Positions 1-43,659 of a stretch of 64,000 bases of DNA are shown here, piece by piece. Made by a program: the position numbers and the translations under genes. The notes beneath the pieces were generated by a model. That model was not told where the DNA came from. It ran no database searches and worked only from the letters and a program-made list of their open reading frames with translations. How positions within the stretch are numbered: the stretch's first letter is position 1; every line of letters begins with the position of its first letter. The stretch comes from Nymphaea colorata (lineage: Eukaryota; Streptophyta; Magnoliopsida; Nymphaeales; Nymphaeaceae), in NCBI RefSeq assembly GCF_008831285.2, contig NC_045143.1, positions 18,191,655 to 18,255,654 of the forward strand, in the 5' to 3' direction.

Positions 1-823
1 CTTTTTATCATGTATGAAATTCGATATGCAATTATGAATTAAATAAAGAAAAGAAAATATTATCGTTCTTTCTTGATAATCCCCCATTTTTATCAGTGTC
101 ACTAACATCTTTAATGTCGCTACGAGAGAGACAACCCCATCCTCACCACATCATATTCTTTCAGGAATCATCAAGAGACATAGATAGTCATTCACCTTTT
201 TTTTTTTTCTCTCTCTCTCTCACGCGTGCGCGCGCACACACACACACACATATCAACCATGCACTAATATTTTGTTGCAGAAATGTTGGTGTTTGGCCAA
301 CTAGTAATTGAACCTTTTTGGTTCAGGACAGACATGGTGGATTATCAAGAATGGTGGCAATGATATACACAATCAATTTAATTAATGGTTTACAAAGTAA
401 AATTATTTAAGACGTTCCTTGGAGAAAACATAAAAACCAGTTAAGGTATCGCCGGATCATTTATTCTGAGATCAATTCCAGTGTTTTCTTAATCCAAACG
501 CGACTCACCTGAACTGAATCGATTCACGGAGAATCGGAAAGCTGTCCAGAACGCTCCTGAACTGCGCGGTGGGGACTGGGGGGTGACTTCTAAAACCGGT
601 GTCCGATTCGTACATGCGATTTTGTACCCACATTTCCTATCGTATCGGATGAGCGCACTTTTCAGTTTTCCCTTTCTCGCCTCCTCCTCCTTTCTTCGCT
701 CCCCTTCCTCTCTCTGTTGTCCATCAACCGTTTTCTTCCTCTTCTTCGTCTCCCATTCGATTGAACGCCATTCTCCTCTGAGACGACGCGCATTTCCCTT
801 CTCCCTTCCCCTGTGCGGTGAAA
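1..823 (+). promoter_or_regulatory. Upstream region and probable 5' leader of the TBCCD1 gene
   Basis: No coding region is visible. Positions 201-250 hold a CT run followed by a CA microsatellite. From about 660 to 823 the plus strand becomes strongly pyrimidine-rich (many CTCC and TCTTC runs), a composition common in plant 5' untranslated leaders and core promoters; it ends at the ATG at 824. I could not pick a convincing TATA box or transcription start. The promoter role is inferred from position only. Confidence 0.4.
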
Positions 824-30490
<29,667 letters not shown>

Positions 30491-33400
30491 TGTGCAGGAA
30501 ATTGCGAAAGCTGGTTTTTGCTTGGGAGCTTGTAAATTTAGCTTTTCATTTCCTTCGATCTTCTCACTTTTTTTGGTCTTATATTCAAGATTGCTTTCGG
30601 TCTACACTTGTTTGTAATATTTCTGGACATGTTTTGTCCTTGAGTTGTATTGATTGATGAAGCAAAGGTTATAGTGTCAAAATCCATGTTTCTTTGCTTA
30701 CCTTACCTTATAGTAGAATCCAGATGCTGGCATGTTTACCTTAAGCCTTACTGTAAATATGTCTCTGGATGATGCAGGCAATAATAGCATTATTGCTGGG
30801 AAAAGCACTAATTTGGGTCTTACTGTTGATCAATTCTTTCTCCCTCTCGCTGTGTGTGCGCGTTGTTGCTTTCCATCTTGACTTTTTAACAACTTCCAGT
30901 TCTGTTAACTATGTCCACGAGTACTCTCTTCTTGGGCAAGGGCTACTTCAGTTTCCAGGTAGAATGGAGCAACCAGTTTGCTACAATTCTGAATCGGCGG
31001 ACTAGGTAGTGGAGTAGTCTAGGTATAGAAATATCGTCAATGAAATGTATAGTACAAATGGCAATATTAATAACTTACCATATAAACATGACCATGCAAT
31101 ATATTTTCTTATCCAATCTTACAATTTTCATGCCAGCAATTTCCATGGTTAAATTTAAGACCATTTAATATGATGAAGGTGTAATTTGGTGTTTCAGTTA
31201 ACACACTAGGAAGTTAATATTCATGCAGTGCTTTTCTTGACCACCTACAAATCATCATTCGAACATGTTGATATCCTTTGTTTCTCACTGTGAGAAAATA
31301 CTGAAAATTCATTTGGCTAATGAACTTAATAAATGATGGAAAATCTTGCTTACTTCCCGATGATTAGGTCCATCCATGCTACTAACAAAAATGCTCAAGA
31401 TTGCTATCCTGCCAAATCCTGCATGAGAATGACACTATCATAAGCGAGTCTGAAAGCATAAGAGATAGTGTATGAATTATTGAATTGCATGTCTGGCATA
31501 TAAACATTACATACCAACAATAATCTGAACTAACTTCACTTTGTATAATGAAATTATGATAATTATGCATGTATTAATTCATTTAAAAACCACCTTAAAA
31601 AGATCATATAAAAGTACCAACGTACGTTCTTCTACACTAATCGTTCCCCATATTTTTATTGTAGCTTTGTGTAGCGAATTCATTATCATTAAGTTCATTT
31701 GTGAAGTACAATGTATTTGTATTGTTCTACAATATAAAGTCATGGAGAACGCCTATTTGTACAGTATTTACTTTAAGTGTCAATTAGTCATATTATATTT
31801 TAGAATAGGAAATCTTTTCCTTAGCAAGACTAAATATGTGTTCTATTATACTACATAGAGATGAAGGACTATAATTAAATAACTCTTCTTTGTTTTATAT
31901 TGGTTATGCAACAGATCAAGATTCCTGCAATGCAAGGACATCCAACATCAACAAGGTAAGAATTTTTCTCGATAAAAAAGAAATTTGTGTTAGTAGCTAT
32001 AAATAATAACTTATACATTATTCACAATTAATATTTAGTAATAAATATAAGGTATTTCTTAATTATTGTGTGCATAATTTAATGCACTATATAATACATT
32101 TACATATGTTGAACTGTCTCATGAACTAGCAAAGACATAGTATAATCGCTCATGGAGACCAATGGCAAAGACATTTTGAGATAAAAAAAAGTTTTTCTTT
32201 CAACTACATTGATTCTTTCTTCTCAGATATGTTGAATTATCAGTCTTTTTCTAGTGCCCTGAGGCTCAGATAATCCTATCATCACCCAAAAAAGTCAAAC
32301 ATTACTACCATAAAAAAAATACTATATGTGAAAAACACAATTTGAGTGTTTAAATATCTTAAACTATCACTATAAGCATTATTTTTATAAGTGTTAGTGG
32401 TTTATTTTCATCGCCATTCTCATATATTTATAGTAAATGAAAACTATTTCTTGCAAAGCTAAATTAAACTCTTAATTGTTTCTTCAGAATGTTGAAAACA
32501 ATTGAATTCATCAATTTCATGAACTCCTGGTTAGCAAAAAAATATAACTTGTTCTTTCATTAATAGTTGATGTAAACCAACTAGTAACCCTCTGACTCAA
32601 AAGACTTAGCACAACCTTGCATAGGCTTCTCATTCCATAAATAGGATGTCAAAAACATTAGTGGATGATCGTAAATGCAGTCAACAAATTATTGATTGAC
32701 ATTTCTATTGTGGTGAACAATGCCCCAATGCCTTTGTTGCATCATGCACATAATTATGATAACCATCATTCATTTCTTGCACAAGCATTCTTATTTCTAG
32801 TATTACATAAGAGAAGTCAATGATTAAAAAGATTTATAACTTTGATAAGCACACAAAAAATTCAGTGTAGACTCAACCTACATGAAGTTAGCGATGTTAT
32901 AAATGAGCATATATAAGACAGAATAAAAAATATATTAACTCAATCTACATAAGAAGTTATAAAATAACAATAAAGCACAATATATAAGATAACTCATCTC
33001 ACATTTTTTAATAATATAAAATTCTCACTGAAACGTTTGTAGACATGATATAATAGATGAAAGCATCAAACTGCATGTGTCTGTTAAGATAAAAGTAACT
33101 TCAACATATACAATGAAAATGATCTATCTGCCAATTGTGCTACACAACCACTTAGTTCTCAACAATATCAAATAGAGGAACATAGTTGTATGTTGTACGT
33201 ATAATGCAAGCTCAATGCCTCCCAAACAAGAAGGTGAATTAATGTTATCATTTCTTAAGAGTTCAGAACACCATGTTACTAGTATAACAAATGGTCTGAC
33301 ATCATTCAACTTGTGGAGTAGACTGCTCGCATCTCATAAATAAGCACAACTTTTGATGACCTTCTTATGAGTCTTGTTCTTGTTAATGGTGAAGGTGGGT

Positions 33401-36356
33401 TGCGATTCATCACCTAATGTAGTTAATAGATGGAATTTCTTTTGGTGGGTATTGGTTTACATTCATATAATCAATCATAATAGTTTAATTAACCCAAATT
33501 TCTATTGCATGCTAATAAAATTTTCATAAACAACTTTTTTGTACTTTTTTATGTTTACCCACCGCTATTCTTATCATACTATATTTATATTTTATTCATG
33601 GTGCTCAAACTTCAACATACTTTTAATTTTAAATTTTAATTTCTTCTAATGTATATTTTCTGCCACATATTTCAATCTTCATATTATTTTTTTTGCCTCC
33701 TTCCTGGTTGCACCTTTTAACACTCCGTGATATTTTCACACTAAATTATCCTTCACGTGTTTGCCTTTACCCAACTGGCTTGACTATCAAAAAATAGCAA
33801 AATTGATTAGTCTACTTGTTTGAGATACACCATATTTATGTAAGATCCATAATAAACTATCATATTTTTCTGTATTCCAATAAAATTGATGAGTAAGTGA
33901 TTGTATAGTAACATTGGTGGATAATAAATATGTTTAGTATTTTCAATGTACATGTTTAAGTTAATTTTGTTTTATCATATACATGCTATATATTTCATCT
34001 ATTCTACTATAACATTTGCACCATCACTAACTTTATGAAGGTTGTTGGGTTCATGCTCATTTGGTTATGTGTTCATCAAACTTGTAAATATTTTAATTAT
34101 TGACTAACATCAGAAAAAATAATAATGCATATACAAGAAATGATAATTTCTAACACAAAATAGCTATCATAATAATTTACATGAGTAACAATTGAAAAAA
34201 GTTGTTATGCTTTGACTAACTATAAAGCATGATTTAACGGAGTCTGGTATATTTTTTAGCATTTAAGAGAATCAGATAAATTAATTTTATTTTGTAAACT
34301 AAACTTTTCATATATTATAAATATACGATGTGACAATGATGAAAACATTCTTTTAAAAAATAGCACAGACATATGCATGTACTCATATTTTAACTTATGC
34401 TAAGATATTAAATAATATAATAGATGATGCACATGATCCTTCACAAAAACCATAAAGGAAGATAAGATCTTAATCGACAGAAAAAAATCTAAATGCACTT
34501 TCCATCTTTTTAGGAAATATTATATTGTTGATGTTGGATATCCTAACTATAGGTTTTTAACTCTTTATTGCTAGTATCGGTTTCATTCGTTCCAATATGA
34601 TGTTTTTGTTGCATAACAAAGTTAAAAAAATGGCAATTACAAACATTAATCACTATGTAATAAAGTATAATATGTGTTTGGTTTGCTCAAGACAAGATTT
34701 TCAATTCTAAAAATCGCATACAATATTTGATTGATACACAAGAAAATAAGTAAGCAGTATTCTTCATAATTTTATAATAGAGAAGAATCTACGCACTATA
34801 ATTTAGCAGATAACTTGTTGATCGTGAATTCACACAACTTAAAAATGATCATGAAAGTAAACAACAAAATATGAGTTTGATGCACTAATATTATTCCCAA
34901 AGATATAATAACAAATCATATTGATGAAGTTATAAGTGTCTAGATGCTATATTATTTTTTAAGGTAGTTTTTAATAATGATTATGTGATGTATGCATCAT
35001 AATTGTAGTTTTATGATAGAATGTAGGCTAGTTCACATTATTATTTAATGTCATTTTCATATATAATATGACAAGCTTGCAATCAAACATTTTTATTAGT
35101 ATGATGCATGCTCTTGCTCATTTAGCACTAAGCATGAACATTTCATTGTTTTTTCAGTTCATTAACAATAGAACTTTTTAGTACTTGCTCATGAGGAAAA
35201 ATAACTGAAATCTACATGTCCTATGAAATTGATCTGGACTAGCTTTGCATGAAATTAGCTTTCGTATCGATTAATGAAAACACCATGTTTGCATCTCAAA
35301 ATTGATTTTAGATTTTGATTTGCATCGAAAAAAGGTTTTTCTTTAGGCAAATAAAAGAAATGGATTCGCCCATCAGTACAAGGTGCAATCGTTCCCAACA
35401 CCTTTATTAGAGGTAATCAAACGAAGGACTAACATCTTTGCTTTTACACATTCTAACATCTTTAATTTTATCCTAAATCATATGTGCATCTATTTTCTCG
35501 AGTTTAGTAAAATCTGAAATAGGGTTAAGAGAAATTTTGAAGTGCTTTAAATAGGGTTTAATTTAAAATACAGTAACCTCAAGGTAGAACTATAAACTTA
35601 GGGCTATTTTAGTACTCTTGTATGAAAGTGATTTTATAAAAACAAACTTGAAATATAGAAATTTTAGATAGCTTAGAAAATAATTTGTTCAAAGAAAGAT
35701 ACCTTAAAATCATTTGAGTTTTTCTAACATTATTATTAGAATTCAAGTGTAAAAGAGAATTTGTGCTTGAAAATAGCTTTAAAAATTAAAGTTCTCATCT
35801 TATTTGAGAAAATGTGGTTGAAAAACGTATCTGTTAATTGCTTATTTAGCAAAGCATGACTTCTACTTGATGTAGATAAAGTTTACTCGTATTTTCTTTA
35901 CAATTCAATAGAAGGTACAACCATCGTTCCATTTGTATTTTGTGTGTTTATGCATGCTCATTATGAAATTGATATAAAATGTTAAAAAGAAAAAAACATT
36001 CATACAAATGATTTCAAATTTGATTTCTATCCATATCAAAGAATAAGCTCTCATCTTAATGGTTTGCTTAAAAGTTAAGCTGGGTCATGGGAAATGCTAG
36101 AAAGAAATCAAGTGAAAATGGCTAGGGGTGGTTTCAAGCTTTGAAAACTATGATACATGCATGCAATATGGACATGTAAAACATCTCGTGTTTGAGTGCT
36201 TTTTCGTGTTGGACATGTCTCAACTTAAAAAACAATTGAAATAAAAACTATCCCGCTCTAGATCCTCACCATTGTAATATACAAGCCATGAAAGTGTTCA
36301 TTCAAACAAGCCATCAAGATTACCAAAAGACAGGGAAAAAGAGAGACAGAGAGCCA

Positions 36357-36394
36357 AGAAGAAGAAGAAGAAGAAGAAGAAGAAGAAGAAGAAG
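36357..36394. repeat. (GAA)n microsatellite in a purine-rich tract
   Basis: About 12 AAG units. The surrounding 36330-36850 is almost all purine on the plus strand. Confidence 0.9.
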
Positions 36395-38844
36395 AGAGAT
36401 TATGGGAAATAGAAAGAGATTAACAAAAGAGGAATTATCAAAGTGAGAAATTGAAGAGACAAACTAACAAGAGAGAGAGAGAGAGGAGAAGAAAATATAA
36501 TGTTGAAACAGATAAAGAAAGAACTTTTTGTAGTATTTTGAAAAAGAGAGATATGTTAAAAATATGAAAAATATGGAACTTAAAATAAGAGAAAATAGAA
36601 GGAAAGAAAAAGTTGTTTAAAGGAGAGTGAATAAAAAGAGAGTGATTTAAAAGAGAGAGAAATTTAAAAGAAAGAAATCATATATATATATGAGAGAAAA
36701 AGATAAATTTTAAGAGAGTGATGAAAAATAAAGAGAAAATAGAAGGAAAATGGGATATTGAAAAGGAAGAAGTGAGAGAGAAAAAAAAAAGAAAAAGGAA
36801 AATTCAGAGGAAAAAAGAAAGAAAGAAAATAAGAGAGATAAAACCATAGTAAAAAAATAGACTACAAATACGAGCTTTTAAGAGAGATAAAGCCATATTT
36901 GCATTGGTCATGTTCTTGGAGCTTTTACGGAAGTTCCTTACCTCATGCAAGATTCTTAGAACTTCATTGGCTTAGCATGAAAAGTATAAATATAAAAAAT
37001 CTAAAATGAAATAGATCTATATACCTAAGATAAATGAGAAATTATTTAGCGTAGATAAGGGTTCTTAACTCTTTCAGGCAAAAAGGAGCTCCTTGACAGC
37101 AGCTTCAACGGACTAGAGATGCGCTCTTCAAGTCAACCCTGAGCTCTTCCAATGTTTCCTCTTGTTGGAAATAAAGGCTTGGTGTTGAAGATAATAAAGA
37201 AAAGGGTAAGGTTGAAAAAGGAGATGAAGAAGGCAAAAGCAGGGGAGAGAAGGCTCAAGGGGGTGAGGAATGATGTGGTAGAGGAGATAAAATAGGAGAA
37301 AGCTAAAGAAGAAAGGGTTCCAAGGGCATTATTGTTTTTCTCCTAAATATAATTTATCTAGTCATTATTGGCTTACAAATCGCTTAAATTACACTAATAA
37401 GATCAAAATTATCCAACATTAAGTTGGCTAAGGGTTAGACGTCCACCTGGCTTGACTATTATGGCAACATGCCTAGCCTAGCCAGGTAGGGTTGGCCAGG
37501 CTTGACCTCCCTAGGTACAGTCTAACTAGGCCAGGTGGGGTCTGTCCTTGCCGGGTACCACGTCAGTTGTGGCCCCACGGAGAGAGAAAGTGGGATTTTG
37601 TGTATTTTCTTTATTAAACATGAGAGTATTTTTGAAAAGTGACGGAAATTTCAAGAACATCAAGGGTATACATTATGGTTGCTTTTAATAGCTTCGGATG
37701 AGGCTATATAAAATGGTACGTTTTGATGGATCCACAGTTTAAATCAGTAGCACGGATTTTCAAATTCATGCTGCATGTTAAGTTTGGATTTGGATCTGGA
37801 TCAAAATATAAAGTGTGATTGTGGATATGGAACTTGGATTTTGGGTTTCTATTTGAGTTTTTGGACTGGATCCAGTTTTAAATTCAAATCCCAGCTCCAG
37901 CTCACATAATGCTTTTGGACATCCCAAATCTGGTCGCTTGGTTCATTTACTTTAAACTCTCTCATATTTTCTGTGAATCTTTTCATTGGCAAGGGATGAT
38001 CAAGTTACTAACTTCCATATATTTGAAGGCTTCGAAACCGACTCCTAGCTGCATTGGAGCTCTTCTTAGACAAAGTAAAATATTCAGTTTTTCAAGACAA
38101 GTTTCTAACGAGTAAAAATCTTTCTAACAGCTACGTCTATGGCACAGTTCACCTCCGACTCAAGAAGGTGCAAGCCAGCTTTAACAGCACTGTGGCCATC
38201 TCATCACATCTCTTGAGCTGACTCCTGCACATATATATGCCATAGTTATGTTGTTGGGTTCCTGTGAAACCTTAATTAAGAATTTAAACTATTAAATCGA
38301 GGACTTCTGCACATATTGTTAGTACTATCAAAGAATACCAACGATGAAAGAGAATGATGAAGATTTTTCTTTTCTTTCTTTTTTTCTGATAAATAACTGA
38401 TAGAAGAACCACAACGTCCCCTTTTGACTTTCGCTTTTTCGTTTTTCCTTTGTAAATATAAATGAGGAGAATAGACGTCGAGTTGTTTGGATATGGAGCA
38501 AGTTTGAATATCCGAAACGTGTGCATGAAACAAAATAACATTGTGCTTATACTTCTACGCGAACTCCAGTAAAAATATTAAATTCCCTTGCTGTTTGACG
38601 CTACTTATAGGAGCACCACATTGGCAGCTGGGCTCCACCAAGACGATGATTTTTCCTTTCTGTTTTTTATTTTTCTTACAAGTGGTTCAGATTTACTTTT
38701 TTTTATATGGGGATTTTTTTTTCTTAATTTTGGTTGCCGCCTTGGGCAATGGGTTCCTCCATTTACCCTAACATAAAACTTGTTTGGCTCCAAAGGGATG
38801 CATGCATGTAGAGAGCTTTTAAATATGCCTCCAAAGATTGAGAA

Positions 38845-39645
38845 AATGCTAAAGTTTTGTTTGGAGAGGGATGGAAAGAGAGGAAAAGGAAGGAATGGAG
38901 AATGAAAAAGGAATGAAATGAAATGAAAAGGAGACAATTTTGTTTGAATAAAAAGGAAAGGAAATGATTCTAATACTTTACAATAATACCCCCAATCTTC
39001 AAAAATTCATCATTCAAACAAAATTTTTTTAATTTTTTAATTTGATTTCCTAATTCGATACAATAATACCAATATTCAAAAATTCATCATTCAAATAAAA
39101 TTTTTTTAATTTGATTTCCTAATTCAATAAAAGATGAACCACACTCATACTCACATTTCATTTTATAGTAATAAATATAATAAAAATTTATATAAGGTGC
39201 AATAATTGGATGACATAAAAATGACAAAAACTTGATTTTGGTAAAGGGGACGTTGTGAAATACCATCCAAGTCTCGAGCAGTGTCGGGAAGGGAGAGAGA
39301 GATCGGCCCAGCGCACATCGGAGTCTTGACCAGCAGCAAGGAGAGAGAGAAAGAACCATGCGAGATCAACTGATATCTCTTATGCGAACGGGTGGAAAGG
39401 GTAAACATGGTAAAAAGGGATATGTTTTTCCTTTCATTCCAAATCCCTCCAATTTTGGAGGGATTGGATTTACATTAGGGCTTCATTTCCTTTTCCTCTT
39501 TTTTGTTTCATTCCATTTGCAACCAAACAAACTTTTTGTTTTTCTTTCCTTTCCTTTCTTTTTAATTAATAAACCAAACAAATGATCGAGTGTTGTTTCA
39601 TTCTCTTTCCCTCTCTTTCCTTCCAACCAAACATGGCGTAAAAGA
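38845..39645. mobile_element. Possible MITE with imperfect inverted ends
   Basis: The left end region (TTTGTTTGGAGAGGGATGG then AAAGAGAGGAAAAGG, 38857-38893) is roughly inverse to the right end region (CTCTTTCCCTCTCTTTCC then AACCAAACATGG, 39603-39635). A second inner pair (GGAATGAAATGAAATG versus TTTCATTCCATTTG) sits at about 38910 and 39507. A direct repeat of about 70 bp (AAAAATTCATCATTCAAA) occurs at 39000 and 39075. No clean target duplication was seen. Confidence 0.4.
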
Positions 39646-40689
39646 GGTTGAACGTTTGGCCTATTATGCATTCAAGGCCTATCATGCATTCAAGTCGCTG
39701 CTTAGAGTTTAAATGATCAAAATGCCCGTACTGACGTAAAAGAAAGTCTACTATAAAAATCTTGGCTTAACCCTGTGACTCAAGACTCGACTTAGAATCA
39801 GTTGATTCATAATGCATTGGGTCGTCGTAGTCACTTGGTCTGGTTTTGATAACTTTATTTTTTCATAAAAATAATTTTCATTTGTATAAAATAGTGTTCT
39901 TGATTGTTTATGGTACTGATATATTACACACAACATATATATACTAATATACCATAACACACACATACATATACACACACATTAACAAATTAGCCCCGAC
40001 CATCCCAAATCATGACATTTCCTGGTTGCATGTTGGACAACACCATTTTCGTATTCTAAGAACCATTAAATTTGAAAATGATGTCCACAATAAATAATAT
40101 AGCATACTTAGGTCATGTGTATATTTTAAGGACATGTATTAGAAACACAATGTTTTACATGTCAAATAAGAGAGTACCTTTTAGGCGTTTGACAGCAAAA
40201 ACATTATGTGAGTGTTTTTATGAATATGGTTGAGACAATAAATCGTTATCAATCAAATAATGATAACTATTTTATTTTATTTTTAAAATTAGTCTTTTGT
40301 CATATATACAACTTTATACATGCTGATCCTTATCAGCAATTGCATGGAGTTTAAGGATTTATGTGTCCTTCACTGTTTGATACTTACAACATTAATGCAT
40401 TAAAACTTCAAAGGAATGCTGAGCGTCAACAGTAAATAAAGACTAGTGACTACAGAGACAAAAAAGAGGAACCACGATTAACAAAAGGGCCAAAACCCAC
40501 CCTTCACAGCCTACCTCATTTCATAAGAACCATCCGAGCTCCTTCCCACCATCAACAGCTGGAATGATCCGCCTAAGACAGCCCAGCCCCTAGCTGACAT
40601 GGTGCAAATCAGCAGCATCATTACCTTCTGTTAAATGCAAGTGAGCCCCCACGTTTCCAAGAACCATCACTACCATGAAACACTGCTCC

Positions 40690-41650
40690 CACTATCTGTA
40701 TCACTTCTTGTCAGCCCACTTCTTCATCTTCTTAGCTGCTTTGGGCAAGAATGCTTTAACTAACTACGTCTGCTCCAGTTAGTTTCTAACAAGCTGGTAG
40801 GTGAAGGTTGGCATTTCCTTCTCTTTGAAAGCAAGAGTGTGTGACATCAATGGTTGCTATCCAGCAGCTATTTCGAACAGACTACACCCCAAAGACTCGC
40901 TCTTATATAAGTTGTAGCAAAAGTGAGCTACATTCAATAATTTCACCTAATTTTTCTGATTTGTGCTCACAAAGTGTTCTAAGTATTGCTTCAACAATGC
41001 GTTGATGTGCTCGGTCTGGCTGTTTGTTTGTGGATTGAAGGTTGTTGAACAACAAGTCTGAGCCTAGCAATCGAAACACTTTACACTAGAACTTGCTTGT
41101 GAAGCGAGCGTCACAATTGCTTACAATGCTTTTTGGCACGCCCCAATACCTCAATATGTTCTTTATGAACATCTCCACCAGCTTTTCTGCATGGGACTCC
41201 TTTGAAGTTGGGATGAAAGTAGCATACTTAGAAAATCGATCCACAACCACAAAGATAGAAAATAGTTCACAATGAAGTCCATGGATAGACTTTCTCATGG
41301 ATGCTCTGAAATAAGAAGAGGTTCTAGGAGGTTGGGAGTCTTCTGATTTGCTCCCTTATCGTATTGGTAGATGAGACACGTATTTACGTATGTCTCCACA
41401 TTGTCCTGCATTTGTGGCCAATAGTAGCCACGCTCAAGGAGGGCTAGGGTATGCTCCTGGCCATGATAGCCTGCGTACAAAGTGTCATTGCACTCATTCA
41501 ATGGATTCTACCAAAGATTTCCCCATCTTGGCATGAATATGCATCCATCTTGGTGAGAAGAAGTCCATCTTACAGCCAAAATCTCATAGTCTTGCCTTTC
41601 TCAGCCAGCGCTACTAGGTACTTCACCGTGGAGTCCTGCTGCATGCCTTC
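40690..41650 (-). pseudogene. Gypsy integrase pseudogene
   Basis: The zinc-binding region NECNDTLYAGYHGQEHT with YYWPQMQDNV and TCLIYQYDK (41501-41360) has lost His and Cys ligands (Asn, Tyr and Tyr in their places). The core follows with VVDRFSKYATFIP and IVSNCDARFTSKF (41298-41086), keeping both catalytic Asp positions. Beyond a stop the degenerate remainder (PDRAHQRIVEAILR, then toward KLGEIIE) runs to about 40690. Confidence 0.75.
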
Positions 41651-41699
41651 GTGAACACATTCAATGAGATTGCCCTCTAAGTGTGCTTCAGAGGTCCTT

Positions 41700-42089
41700 G
41701 CCTGTGCGGCTGCAAGCTCCACACTGCGACTCAGTGTGCCTACCACGACATTGGTTCTTTATGCCTTGTATTCCAACACAAAATCGAACTTGGTCAAAAA
41801 TTCTTGCAACGAGTTTGTTCTGGGGTCGACTTTTTTGGGTCTGAAAATAGCTAGTAGCCATGTTGTTCGGTTTCACAATAAACTAAGCTCCTAACAAATA
41901 ATGTCTCCAGGCACAGAGACAATGTACAATAGTTGTCATCTCCCGCTCATGCACGGAGTAGTGCCATGTTCCATCCTTTAACGTTCGGCTCTCATAAGCA
42001 ATGAGGTGCCCCTCCTGCATTAATACCTTATTGATAGCATAATCAAAGGCATTTGTGTGAACTTCAAATGACTTTGAATGGTAAGGCAA
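41700..42089 (-). pseudogene. Gypsy RNase H pseudogene
   Basis: The block HSKSFEVHTNAFDYAINKVL through LIAYESRTLK and HYSVHEREM to CLCAWRHYLLG matches the plant gypsy RNase H (DAS-type strand replaced by NAF). The frame breaks after 41883. A following piece (41876-41688) continues toward the linker. It lies between RT and integrase as expected. Confidence 0.75.
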
Positions 42090-42149
42090 CTTCAGTACTG
42101 ACTCCTACATCAAGGCCTTCTTCAGCCGATCGAAAGCATCTTGAGTTGG

Positions 42150-42930
42150 CTTCAACCATGTCCATATTTACTCTTCTTCAACAAATCCATGAGGGGCGTA
42201 GCAATCAGATAATACCCTTCAATGAACCGTTGGTAGTAGTTCGCCAATCCAAAGAAGGACCGCAACTCTTGAACTTTGGTTAGTGGCTTCCACTCCTTGA
42301 TGGCCTTTACCTTTTTTGTATCCATTTGCAACCGACTATGCCCAACAACATGGCTAAGAAAACATGTTTCTCTTTGGCCAAAGAGGCACTTCTCCCTCTT
42401 CACATAAAGATCATTCTCCTTCAACACTCAAAACACCATTAGCAGATGTTTCACATGATCTCCCAAGTTGTTACTAAATACCACAATGTCGTCAAGGTAG
42501 ACTATTACGAACGTGTCTAAGTACTCGTAGAAAATCTTATTCATAAACATTGAGAAGGTGGCAGAGGCATTCATCAACACAAATGCAAGAATTTGTAGGC
42601 TCCATAGCGGGTGACGCATGTAGTTTTGGGTTCATCCCCTTCTACAATCTGAACTTGCTAGTAACCTGATTCAATATCAAACTTCAAGAATACTCGAGCT
42701 CCATTCAACTGATCAAAGAGACCTGCTATCATGGCAAATGATACTTGTTCGTTATGATCACTTTGTTCAGTGCCTCGATAATCCACACAAAGTCACTTAG
42801 AACCATCATGTTTCAATTAAAACAACATAGGCACTCCATAAGGAGCCTTGGAGGGCCTCATGATCCCTCATGAGCATTTCATCTAGCTGACATCAAAGTC
42901 CTTTTAGCTCTGTAGGACCCATCCAGTAAG
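42150..42930 (-). pseudogene. Gypsy reverse transcriptase pseudogene
   Basis: Segments on the minus strand include LCVDYRGTEQ and FLKFDIESGY (about 42800-42670), NASATFSMFMNKIF (about 42585-42540), the catalytic YLDD at 42499-42488, KREKCLFGQ, and the connection motif [15 protein letters not shown]. Stops at several points and a frameshift near 42600 make it non-functional, though YLDD itself is intact. Confidence 0.85.
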
Positions 42931-43249
42931 GTGGCAAGCGATTTTGTGCCTTAGACCAATTTGATGGCATGGTCCACTTCATGTTGAGGTGGCAGTGGTC
43001 TAGAGAGTTTCACAGGCATCATTTTTGTGAATTCTTTCAAGGGACGCACAAGCGCCTTTGGGACCGAACCAGAGGAGGCTTCAAACACTTCCTAATTACC
43101 ACCAAGTACGTTTCATCTCCATGCTTCAAGCCCTTATTCAGTTGAATAGTGGATAACATCACAAATTTGCCTGTATCCTTCTTCATTGCCAATGTCGGAA
43201 CCATACAGGGGGACCGTTCTTCAAAAATACCAATAGCTCACAAATGCGG

Positions 43250-43490
43250 CATCAGGACCATCTTTGCTAAACTAAGGAGCTCCGTAGCTCGAATCATCCT
43301 GAGAAATTGGCTTTCCCGATCAACTCTTAATCTTCACAACCACATCCCAGACCACTTTGCAGATGGGTTTTGCCTGTAAGTTTATCACCTTCATGCGTAA
43401 CTCTCTCTTCTCAAGGGTGAGACCCAATCTCTTTGTCTCCTCTTATGAGACGAACTTGTGGGTTGCACCTGTATCCACCATTGCGGTCGT
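43250..43490 (-). pseudogene. Gypsy aspartic protease relic
   Basis: The minus strand reads MVDTGATHKFVS with the retropepsin DTG triad at 43475-43467, then a stop, then KRLGLTLEKRELRMKVI. This is the typical active-site and flap region of a plant gypsy protease, between gag and RT. It is inactive because of the stop. Confidence 0.7.
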
Positions 43491-43659
43491 GGGTTTCCGT
43501 TTACAAGGATGTCTAGGTACAAGTGTCCAGTAGTTATCGTTTTCACCTTTGCTGTTTCTTTTAAATCACTTAAGGAGTTGGAGTGCTACCACATGCAGGC
43601 CTTCATCCTCCTGACCCTGCACAACATAAGCGGATTGTCTTGAAGAGCTGGTCTAGTTG

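Larger units (their letters stand above)
30491..40440. other. Gene-poor AT-rich spacer, including the TBCCD1 3' end
   Basis: I see no gene in nearly 10 kb. The TBCCD1 3' untranslated region must lie in the first few hundred bases but its end cannot be set by eye. Purine-rich DNA (GAGAGAAA repeats) fills 36330-36850, with a GC-richer CCTAGG/GGCCAGG-containing patch at 37440-37600. Such a mix is typical of decayed non-coding retrotransposon sequence, but no LTR pair or protein was found. At 37780-37880 there are repeated GGATTTGGATCTGGATC-like words. Confidence 0.5.

Noticed and set aside
818-823. GTG at 818 as an upstream start for TBCCD1 (adds Met-Lys)
   Set aside because: Nuclear plant genes start at ATG; the ATG at 824 gives the natural N-terminus.
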